Source: a virus
DNA: 23,540 nucleotides
Direction: 5' to 3' (one strand)
Virus record (IMG/VR): IMGVR_UViG_3300043449_000182
Coordinates: 1-23,540 of that record
Part shown: positions 16,529 through 20,789 of the stretch, piece by piece
Position numbering within the stretch: the first letter of the stretch is position 1
Layout: every line of letters starts with the position of its first letter
Program-made: the position numbers and the translations under genes
The notes under the pieces: model-generated
The model's database searches: none
Told to the model about the DNA's origin: nothing
What the model saw: the letters and a program-made list of their open reading frames with translations, nothing else

Positions 16529-16550
16529 TTGTTACAATTTATTACAATCT
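16529..16550. repeat. Tandem GTTACAA/ATTACAA repeat beside PL
   Basis: GTTACAATTT followed directly by ATTACAATCT gives two 7-base cores starting 10 bases apart (16531 and 16541), about 15 bases upstream of the PL -35. A further ATTACAATCT copy lies at 16591, exactly 50 bases after the second. Comparable tandem pairs lie beside P1 and P2. Confidence 0.6.
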
Positions 16551-16826
16551 TTACACTTCTTTGCACTTCTAAGCTCCAGTCAAGCTCACCATTACAATCT
16601 AAACACTATGGATTGTCTAGTTGTCTATCTTTTCTTTGTCGATCAACTACTTAGCGCTTTAAGTGACTAGATCTAATCTGTCCCTAATAAGTTCCTTTAT
16701 AGCCTTTTTTGTGTGCGTCAGAGGCTCCTGCAACATTCAACTCCAACGTCACACCCCTCCCCCCATCAAAGTATCAGTCAAGGCTTATATAAGTCTATGC
16801 TTATGCACCAATGTAGTGCTCTAAAG

Positions 16827-16858
16827 TTATCCACAGGTTATGCACAGAGTTATCCACA
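16827..16858 (+). other. DnaA-box array, candidate replication origin
   Basis: Three head-to-tail nonamers, TTATCCACA (16827), TTATGCACA (16838) and TTATCCACA (16850), start 11 and 12 bases apart. All fit the DnaA-box consensus TTATNCACA, and two are the perfect strong box. A partial fourth, TTATGCACC, lies at 16801-16809. The array sits in the non-coding gap between the divergent operons, and a very AT-rich stretch lies at about 16310-16400. This suggests recruitment of host DnaA to a phage origin. Confidence 0.75.
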
Positions 16859-16981
16859 GGTGTACAGCGATACAGTACTGCACAGAAACACAGGTGTGAG
16901 GGATGATGTAGGCGCCTACAACGTACACTTCAGAGCCACCGGCAAAGGCCACCAATCACTTCAGGCCAAACCATCCAAGGT

Positions 16982-17000
16982 CTGTTACAAACTGTTACAA
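16982..17000. repeat. Tandem GTTACAA repeat upstream of P1
   Basis: CTGTTACAA and CTGTTACAA stand in direct repeat, with the GTTACAA cores starting at 16984 and 16994, exactly 10 bases apart. The second core starts 25 bases before the P1 -35. The arrangement closely matches the pair at 19569-19590 in front of P2, suggesting a common regulator binding on one face of the helix. Confidence 0.65.
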
Positions 17001-17018
17001 TTGATTGTGTGAAAGTAC

Positions 17019-17046
17019 TTGACAAGTGCGTCAGGTGGTGTACACT
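17019..17046 (+). promoter_or_regulatory. P1: rightward early promoter
   Basis: TTGACA (17019-17024), 16 bases, then TACACT (17041-17046). The -35 context CTTGACAAGTGCGTCA differs from that of PL (CTTGACAAGTACGTCA) at one base. The -10 is weaker than those of PL and P2. The expected start near 17053 gives a leader of about 25 bases to the first early gene. An AAAGTACTT palindrome overlaps the -35. Confidence 0.7.
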
Positions 17047-17078
17047 TGAGCCATCAACAGCGCACAAGGATGCACACC

Positions 17079-17273
17079 ATGAAGACCACACACCTCGGCT
17101 CTGGCCACTACGTCATCAGCGGTTACGCCAAGGAAGACGAACTGGTGCAATATGAGCTCACCAAGACAGCCAAGGGCTGGACAGCCACTCTGATCTACGG
17201 CAAGGGCATCAAGCTGGGTCAGTTGTTCACCACCAAGGCATCAGCCATTCAAGCCATCACACACCAAGGGTAA
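17079..17273 (+). CDS. Early small protein, first gene of rightward operon
   Basis: 64 residues starting MKTTHLGSGHYVISGYAKED. This Met is preferred because AAGGA lies 8 bases upstream and it follows P1 at once; Met codons further upstream lie in the promoter or ribosome site. The sequence alternates short strands ('YELTKTAKGWTATLIYGKG') and ends with a helix ('TTKASAIQAITHQG'). It is basic, with no membrane segment and no recognised family. As the first early product it could act on the host, but nothing in the sequence says how. Its third positions are GC-richer than those of its neighbours. Confidence 0.65.
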   Translation: MKTTHLGSGHYVISGYAKEDELVQYELTKTAKGWTATLIYGKGIKLGQLFTTKASAIQAITHQG

Positions 17274-17338
17274 ACACCTATTGCAGAGGGCCTGTCAAGT
17301 CCTTACACTTCAACCTTCAACACCACTGAAAGCAAACC

Positions 17339-17473
17339 ATGAACAATCACACCTACACACCAGAATCCAAGCCCAGTGCGGAGCACGTCTCAAAAGCTCA
17401 GGACATCATCATCACAATCGCCTGTCTTGCAGTATTCGCCCTTTGGGGTGTCTTGATGGCCTTGGGAGTCTGA
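17339..17473 (+). CDS. 44-residue single-pass membrane microprotein
   Basis: The frame encodes a polar N-terminus (MNNHTYTPESKPSAEHVSKA) followed by a hydrophobic helix DIIITIACLAVFALWGVLMA and a short end. No cleavable signal-peptide site is evident, so it is likely a membrane protein with the N-terminus on one side. The ribosome site is weak (TGAAAGC). The next gene starts 3 bases after the stop, and its GGGAG ribosome site lies inside this frame, supporting real translation. An overlapping frame (17281-17514) lacks these features. Possible roles include membrane disturbance or a holin-like or exclusion function, none demonstrated. Confidence 0.6.
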   Translation: MNNHTYTPESKPSAEHVSKAQDIIITIACLAVFALWGVLMALGV

Positions 17474-17476
17474 ATC

Positions 17477-17674
17477 ATGGGTCATCTATCCGCATTGCAA
17501 CTAAGACTGTCTAACGAACGTCTCCGTCTCAGTCAAGCAATTAATCAAGGCGAGATCGAACTACGTACAGTATGGGTTAAGCAACTAGAAAAGGAAGTAG
17601 CGGGAGAACTAGAATTCTTGTCTGTCAATGAGATGTCAGCAGATGAATTATTGAAAGAGTTGGGTCTTGATTGA
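17477..17674 (+). CDS. Small helical early protein
   Basis: 65 residues (MGHLSALQLRLSNERLRLSQ...ELLKELGLD), almost entirely predicted helix: a basic, Leu-rich first half likely to form an amphipathic or coiled-coil helix, then an acidic second half. No family recognised. GGGAG sits 8 bases upstream of the ATG. The stop codon lies inside a hairpin (17662-17677) that competes with a second hairpin after the gene. Confidence 0.7.
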   Translation: MGHLSALQLRLSNERLRLSQAINQGEIELRTVWVKQLEKEVAGELEFLSVNEMSADELLKELGLD

Positions 17675-17692
17675 CCCTGTACCGTGTAGGGT
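17662..17692 (+). other. Two overlapping hairpins at the end of a gene (possible attenuator)
   Basis: GGGTC-TTGATT-GACCC (17662-17677) and ACCCT-N9-AGGGT (17674-17692) share ACCC, so only one can form at a time. The second is followed by TTT-G-T, a weak terminator-like run. The upstream gene stops at 17672-17674, inside the first hairpin. Stems are only 5 bp, so this is tentative. Confidence 0.35.
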
Positions 17693-17719
17693 TTTGTCTA
17701 ACCAGATAGAATCCTATGC

Positions 17720-17761
17720 AGTGCAACGTTAAAGCACTAGCTCCCACCAGTGAGTGACTGG
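17720..17761 (+). other. Two hairpins in the leader of the next gene
   Basis: AGTGC-N9-GCACT (17720-17738) and CCAGT-GAGTG-ACTGG (17747-17761) lie in the 107-base gap before the gene at 17782, the second directly in front of its TTGGAG ribosome site. They could shape translation or RNA stability. No known riboswitch or tRNA pattern is recognised. Confidence 0.35.
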
Positions 17762-17781
17762 CAACCTTGGAGTATTTAATC

Positions 17782-18015
17782 ATGAGTAACGCAACCTACA
17801 ACGGCTGGACTAACTACGCTACATGGCGTGTCAACCTTGAGATCTTTGATGGCGGAAACTGGCAAGATATGGGCGCTCAAGCGTTCAAGGACTTGGCAGA
17901 GGAACACATCATGAGTCAGTCAGAGGGTATTGCTCAGGGCTACGCTATGGCGTTCTTGTCCGATGTCAATTGGTATGAGATTTCCAAGCACTACATCGAA
18001 GAGGTGGAAGCATGA
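17782..18015 (+). CDS. Small phage protein with NGWTNYxTWRVNLE motif
   Basis: 77 residues from MSNATYNGWTNYATWRVNLE, with TTGGAG 10 bases upstream; a Met five codons earlier lacks a site. The 'NGWTNY.TW.VNL' opening recurs in many small proteins of phages and plasmids of unknown function (I recall the DUF7249 type, not checked). The rest is helical ('AQAFKDLAEEHIMS', 'SKHYIEEVEA') with several Trp and Tyr. It begins a run of genes linked by 4-base ATGA overlaps. No enzyme motif is visible. Confidence 0.75.
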   Translation: MSNATYNGWTNYATWRVNLEIFDGGNWQDMGAQAFKDLAEEHIMSQSEGIAQGYAMAFLSDVNWYEISKHYIEEVEA

Positions 18016-18215
18016 GATATGAAGTCCAATTCAGATCAAGCGGTATAGTAGCATTCAGCGCCTCTGAGCGTGGTGTCTGCCAGCACTGGCTAGAGTGCAA
18101 TGATTACGCACCTGAGACACCCTTTATAGACCCTGATACGGGCGAAGTAGACCCTACACAGTGGGTCAGGGGTGAATGTCTTAATCTGTTTACAATCAAG
18201 AGGGTGAAAGCATGA
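18012..18215 (+). CDS. Small early protein, unknown function
   Basis: 67 residues (MRYEVQFRSSGIVAFSASER...NLFTIKRVKA). Its stranded start and end, and a central 'PFIDPDTGEVDPTQW' loop, suggest a small beta-rich fold. The start overlaps the previous stop as ATGA, and GAGGTGGAAGC provides a ribosome site. Two Cys (about 23 and 29) and a late Cys are present but form no clear metal site. No family recognised. Confidence 0.7.
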   Translation: MRYEVQFRSSGIVAFSASERGVCQHWLECNDYAPETPFIDPDTGEVDPTQWVRGECLNLFTIKRVKA

Positions 18216-18412
18216 AAACAATCATTGAAATCTACAACATGGATCATTACCCTAACTGGGGCAAAGCCTTAGAATCTGGGGGCGTCTATTCAACGGTCAT
18301 TGAATCGAGTGATGATGCTATCGTTGAAGCAGTATTGAAAGGGATGCTAGTAGCTGTAAACGCTGTAGACTCAAGGGCACAATGTGACTATCGAATCATT
18401 AAAATCAAGTAA
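18212..18412 (+). CDS. Small early protein, unknown function
   Basis: 66 residues (MKTIIEIYNMDHYPNWGKAL...DYRIIKIK). The order of strand, helix ('SSDDAIVEAVLKGMLVAVNA') and strand suggests a compact alpha/beta fold. It overlaps the upstream gene by ATGA, with GAGGGTGAAAGC before the start. No recognised family. It shares its last 29 bases with the next gene in another frame. Confidence 0.7.
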   Translation: MKTIIEIYNMDHYPNWGKALESGGVYSTVIESSDDAIVEAVLKGMLVAVNAVDSRAQCDYRIIKIK

Positions 18413-18566
18413 TCCGTGGCCTGTCCACACAGGCTATAGTCGAGGATGGGTTTTTCCATTCGTCAACGGTCAACAAACGGAACAATCAAAGGCGTTGCAG
18501 GCTGATAAAGGCCAGCATAAAGCTACACCCTTAAACCTTGATGATATTGAAGAGGCTTTGGTATGA
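18384..18566 (+). CDS. Small protein with GTG start
   Basis: 60 residues if started at GTG (18384), six bases after AAGGG. It overlaps the previous gene by 29 bases and its stop overlaps the next start as ATGA, which fits the packed run. The N-terminal part is polar with 'HTGYSRGWVFPFVNGQQTEQ', and the C-terminus is acidic ('LNLDDIEEALV'). No ATG start is available. Coding is supported mainly by the absence of stops and by the junctions. Confidence 0.5.
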   Translation: MTIESLKSSNPWPVHTGYSRGWVFPFVNGQQTEQSKALQADKGQHKATPLNLDDIEEALV

Positions 18567-18943
18567 CCAAGATTAAAACGTCTGAACTGACAAGAGCCGC
18601 CATTGATTGGGCGGTGGCGAAGTGTGAGGGTGAAATAACAGATCTTGAGTATGATGGCATTACTTGGGGTTTTAAGCTTGACGGCAAATTAAAAGTACTT
18701 GCTAAAGGATGGGCCGCGTCAATGAGTTGGCACCCTTCCACAAACTGGGCGCAAGGTGGGCCGATCATTGAACGTGAGGAAATCGACACGGTGAAAATGG
18801 GCGTTGAGCAGTGGCGGGGCCGCATCGAAGGTGGCAATCCTGTTTCTGGTTACGGCCCCACAATCCTGATCGCCGCCATGAGGTGCTACGTGGCCAGCAA
18901 GCTGGGCGAAACCGTTGACGTGCCTGAGGAGCTCACAAAATGA
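18563..18943 (+). CDS. NinX / DUF2591-like phage protein
   Basis: 126 residues. 'MTKIKTSELTRAAIDWAVAK' at the start, 'WHPSTNWAQGGPIIEREEID' about 70-89 and 'GPTILIAAMRCYVASKLGET' with 'VDVPEEL' at the end form the full pattern of the DUF2591 family, called NinX in lambdoid phages. Those proteins are non-essential and have no settled biochemical role. The gene is linked to both neighbours by ATGA overlaps and has GAGG upstream. It is GC-richer than the surrounding genes (especially 18700-18940), which suggests separate acquisition. Confidence 0.9.
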   Translation: MTKIKTSELTRAAIDWAVAKCEGEITDLEYDGITWGFKLDGKLKVLAKGWAASMSWHPSTNWAQGGPIIEREEIDTVKMGVEQWRGRIEGGNPVSGYGPTILIAAMRCYVASKLGETVDVPEELTK

Positions 18944-19188
18944 CAAAGATCAAACAATTCACCTATACGCTAAAAGGCTGTGAATGGTACGGGCTTTGTG
19001 AGGTACAGTCTATTGAGTCTTTGCCCTTGATTGTGCGATGTACTGACTTATACCTTGAAGGGTACAAGGACGACAATCCACCAGACATGAGGGACATCGT
19101 AGACTATCAGATAATCCTTGACATTGAGGACATGGTAAGACTTGAACATGAGAATCCGAAGGGAGCGAATGACTATGAGAACAGGTAA
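18940..19188 (+). CDS. Small acidic early protein
   Basis: 82 residues. Begins MTKIKQFTYTLKGCEWYGLC, then an acidic middle ('GYKDDNPPDMRDIVDYQIIL') and a helical end. The first residues MTKIK repeat those of the preceding NinX-like gene, probably by chance or shared start context. GAGGAG is a strong ribosome site inside the previous gene. No family recognised. Its last 20 bases overlap a downstream membrane microprotein in another frame. Confidence 0.65.
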   Translation: MTKIKQFTYTLKGCEWYGLCEVQSIESLPLIVRCTDLYLEGYKDDNPPDMRDIVDYQIILDIEDMVRLEHENPKGANDYENR

Positions 19189-19261
19189 GCATTGGTGGGT
19201 CTTAGCTGTAGTGCTTTTAGCTTACATCATTGGAAGTTACATTGATTCAATGGCTAATTGA
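19169..19261 (+). CDS. 30-residue membrane microprotein
   Basis: MTMRTGKHWWVLAVVLLAYI continues IGSYIDSMAN: a short basic N-terminus, a hydrophobic helix of about 17 residues from Trp9, and a polar end. A strong AAGGGAG site precedes the ATG, inside the end of the preceding gene. The charge pattern suggests the N-terminus stays in the cytoplasm. No known family. It is missed by length cut-offs but has all the signs of a real gene. A holin-like, toxin-like or membrane-regulator role is possible but unproven. Confidence 0.65.
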   Translation: MTMRTGKHWWVLAVVLLAYIIGSYIDSMAN

Positions 19262-19282
19262 ACTACTGTTACCATCACGAAA

Positions 19283-19354
19283 GGCCTATTAAAGGGCTTT
19301 AACGGCCCTACAAGGCCATTAATTTAACCGTCTAAGGGCATTGCCTACCTAGAC
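19283..19354 (+). other. Two stacked hairpins before the zinc-ribbon gene
   Basis: First hairpin: GGCCT (19283) pairs with AGGCC (19313), and inside it AGGGC (19293) pairs with GCCCT (19305). Second hairpin: GTCTA (19330) pairs with TAGAC (19350), with inner AGG/CCT. No T-run follows either. Together they occupy most of the 109-base gap, ending 6 bases before the AAAAGGAG ribosome site. A structured leader or RNA processing site is possible. Confidence 0.45.
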
Positions 19355-19370
19355 ACTAAAAGGAGCTATA

Positions 19371-19610
19371 ATGACACGCTGTGTATGTTGTGACAAGAAA
19401 CTAAAAGACCATGAGGCAGTGCGCCGCCATGCCATTACTAACGAATTCCTTGACATCTGTGATGGGTGTCTGAGTGAGATTCCTAACATCCCGACAAAGT
19501 TGCCTAACGGTGTCATTGTCGAAGCTGATCCGTTTGAGGACACCGAAGGGGACGACACAGATGTAGAGTCTGTTACAGATTGTTACAATTTAGATCTTGA
19601 CAAGGATTGA
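19371..19610 (+). CDS. Small zinc-ribbon early protein
   Basis: 79 residues. 'MTRCVCCDKKLKDHEAVRRH' holds a Cys-x2-Cys knuckle (C4-V-C-C7) and 'LDICDGCLSEIP' a second (C30-x2-C33), the layout of a small treble-clef or zinc-ribbon protein. The C-terminal 30 residues are very acidic (EADPFEDTEGDDTDVESVTD). This pairing of a zinc knuckle with an acid tail could suit binding to a host transcription or DNA-handling protein, but that is speculation. AAAAGGAG lies before the ATG. Promoter P2 begins inside the end of the gene. Confidence 0.75.
   Translation: MTRCVCCDKKLKDHEAVRRHAITNEFLDICDGCLSEIPNIPTKLPNGVIVEADPFEDTEGDDTDVESVTDCYNLDLDKD
19569..19590. repeat. Tandem GTTACA repeat upstream of P2
   Basis: TCTGTTACA-GA-TTGTTACAATT has cores starting at 19572 and 19582, again exactly 10 bases apart, with the second 15 bases before the P2 -35. 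The same distance at P1 is 25 bases, so the two sites differ by one helical turn. The repeat lies within the end of the zinc-ribbon gene. Confidence 0.6.
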
Positions 19611-19624
19611 TGCTCGTGTATAAT
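19597..19624 (+). promoter_or_regulatory. P2: second rightward sigma70 promoter
   Basis: Perfect TTGACA (19597-19602), 16 bases, perfect TATAAT (19619-19624). It shares CTTGACAAG with PL and P1. The -35 lies inside the upstream gene. Transcription should start near 19631-19635 in an AGGGACTAGG stretch and run through the leader hairpin into the second block of early genes and the primase-helicase. Confidence 0.85.
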
Positions 19625-19652
19625 ATACTATATAGGGACTAGGATGTTGCTT

Positions 19653-19723
19653 CTATGCTTAGAAGTTAAATACTATAAGTATCTACTTAACTAAGTACTT
19701 ATAACATTAACGTATAAGCATAG
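19653..19723 (+). repeat. Leader hairpin element, copy B (rightward transcript from P2)
   Basis: A long inverted repeat: CTATGCTTA (19653) with TAAGCATAG (19715), GTTAA (19665) with TTAAC (19707), and TATAAGTA (19674) with TACTTATA (19696), closing on a 14-base loop. That is 22 pairs in three blocks, starting about 20 bases into the P2 transcript. The 19 bases 19663-19681 are identical to copy A in the PL leader, but the outer stem differs while still pairing. Confidence 0.85.
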
Positions 19724-19794
19724 ATGTAACGTATAAGGTCTTTAAAGTACTATATGTACGTAATTGGCGTTAACTTTCATTAACTGGAATCAAT

Positions 19795-19980
19795 ATGAAT
19801 GATTTGTCTATTGATATGTACGAAGAATTTGACTCACAAGAGCAAGAACTTATGCGCTTTGAGTGTTGGTATCACTCTGTGATTGATGACATGGCAGGGC
19901 TTATCCGTGCCAATGGCTATGATAAGGTCATGTATGATGTCATGTGTGCTGTAAAACGAATGCAAGAGGATACAGAATGA
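19795..19980 (+). CDS. Small acidic early protein
   Basis: 61 residues (MNDLSIDMYEEFDSQEQELM...MQEDTE). Strongly acidic and probably all helix, with Met-rich amphipathic segments ('GYDKVMYDVMCAVKRMQED'). No family recognised. It is the first gene after P2 and its 160-base structured leader; the ribosome site is modest (CTGGAATCAAT). Its stop overlaps the next start as ATGA. Confidence 0.7.
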   Translation: MNDLSIDMYEEFDSQEQELMRFECWYHSVIDDMAGLIRANGYDKVMYDVMCAVKRMQEDTE

Positions 19981-20033
19981 TTGTCTCACTGTTTGTGGGT
20001 GTCTTAACACTGTTAAAAGTTGTACTGAAATGA
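19977..20033 (+). CDS. 18-residue hydrophobic microprotein linking two genes
   Basis: MIVSLFVGVLTLLKVVLK fills the gap between two genes exactly. Its ATG overlaps the previous stop as ATGA (19977-19980), and its stop overlaps the next start as ATGA (20030-20033). AGAGGA lies 6 bases upstream. It is one short hydrophobic helix with two Lys in its second half. The next gene has no ribosome site of its own, so translation of this frame probably delivers ribosomes to it. Whether the peptide itself acts is unknown. Confidence 0.55.
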   Translation: MIVSLFVGVLTLLKVVLK

Positions 20034-20266
20034 GCAATAGATTTAGTCTTGTCTTGAACTTAGGGGAGAACGCTGAAGTCACTGTAGGCTTTGACCTACT
20101 GAGTGACGATGGTGATCCTTACGTGGACTTTGAAGGCCTTGAAGTATGGTATAAAGGTGTTGACATCATTGACACCCTTGACCAGAACGACCTAGCCTAC
20201 TTGGATACTCAGATCATGGAGTCGTGGGACTTGATTGAGGATCAGATTTATCATGATGACTATTGA
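20030..20266 (+). CDS. Small acidic early protein
   Basis: 78 residues (MSNRFSLVLNLGENAEVTVG...IEDQIYHDDY). Starts with two beta strands, then an acidic Asp/Glu-rich region with 'VDFEGLEVWYKGVDIIDTLD' and a helical end. Highly negative overall, with no lysine-rich patch, which is reminiscent of DNA-mimic or host-binding phage proteins, though this is only compositional. There is no Shine-Dalgarno before the ATG; it depends on coupling to the upstream microprotein. No family recognised. Confidence 0.7.
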   Translation: MSNRFSLVLNLGENAEVTVGFDLLSDDGDPYVDFEGLEVWYKGVDIIDTLDQNDLAYLDTQIMESWDLIEDQIYHDDY

Positions 20267-20277
20267 GGGGAAACAGC

Positions 20278-20547
20278 ATGAGAGACACCATAGACATGGC
20301 CCGTGAAGCTGGCATTGAACTTGACCTAATTGACGAGGATCAAGGGCAGATTTGGTACATCACAACTGAAGGCATGAAAGCCTTTGAAGCCCTTGTTCGT
20401 GCTGACGCTATCGCTGATGAGCGTGAGGCGTGTGCAAAAGTGGCTGACGTTCTTGCGGCAGACTATGGCAAGGCCGGTTTACATATGACATTTCAAGCAC
20501 TCAGCGCCACTGCAACGCGAATCCGAGCAAAAGGAGAAACGAAATGA
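20278..20547 (+). CDS. Small phage protein with REACAKVAD helix
   Basis: 89 residues from MRDTIDMAREAGIELDLIDE; AGGGGA precedes this ATG, whereas the TTG start five codons upstream has none. The middle 'RADAIADEREACAKVADVLA' and the end 'ATATRIRAKGE' form a helix pattern (DA...EREACAkvad...IRar) that recurs in uncharacterised proteins of many tailed phages. No function is established. GC-richer than upstream genes. The stop overlaps the next start by 4 bases. Confidence 0.75.
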   Translation: MRDTIDMAREAGIELDLIDEDQGQIWYITTEGMKAFEALVRADAIADEREACAKVADVLAADYGKAGLHMTFQALSATATRIRAKGETK

Positions 20548-20789
20548 ACTACATCAGCAAATCTACGCTGAAATCCAAAATGCGACAAGCTGGCTTTCGT
20601 TGTGAAGTTCGCAACCTAGCATGGCGTAAACACTGGATGTATTGCCGCGCACATGGCCGCCGATACCGTGTGCGTTGGGGAGATGGGGTTGTCGATATTG
20701 GTGAGTCCTTTGACAGCTTTGATCGTTGGGCCAATAGTGCTGAGCGCACGTTGGCTATTGAAGAGTTTGTACAGGAGTTTTTGAAATGA
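20544..20789 (+). CDS. Small basic, Arg/Trp-rich protein
   Basis: 81 residues (MNYISKSTLKSKMRQAGFRC...FVQEFLK). The first half is strongly basic with many Arg, Trp and Tyr ('NLAWRKHWMYCRAHGRRYRV'), and the end is an acidic helix. It could bind nucleic acid. AAGGAG precedes the ATG, and ATGA overlaps occur on both sides. No family recognised. Confidence 0.7.
   Translation: MNYISKSTLKSKMRQAGFRCEVRNLAWRKHWMYCRAHGRRYRVRWGDGVVDIGESFDSFDRWANSAERTLAIEEFVQEFLK

Noticed and set aside
16418-17012. Plus-strand reading frames at 16418-16654 and 16713-17012 in the divergent gap
   Set aside because: They run through promoter PL, the DnaA boxes and the GTTACA repeats, have no ribosome sites, and their composition (low-complexity Ser/His/Leu) does not look like protein.
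17281-17514. Frame of 77 codons overlapping the 44-residue membrane protein
   Set aside because: It has no ribosome site, overlaps two better-supported genes in other frames, and gives a His/Ser-rich sequence with no family.
17675-17781. tRNA-like fold in the hairpin-rich gap
   Set aside because: The hairpins do not form a cloverleaf, and no T-loop or acceptor stem with plausible pairing is found. No tRNA or CRISPR array was seen anywhere in the window.
19622-19642. T7-type RNA polymerase promoter (ACTATATAGGGA resembles the T7 CACTATAGGGA core)
   Set aside because: Only the last 10 or so bases match, no second copy was seen at other gene starts, no phage RNA polymerase is visible, and the stretch is explained as the start region of the sigma70 promoter P2.
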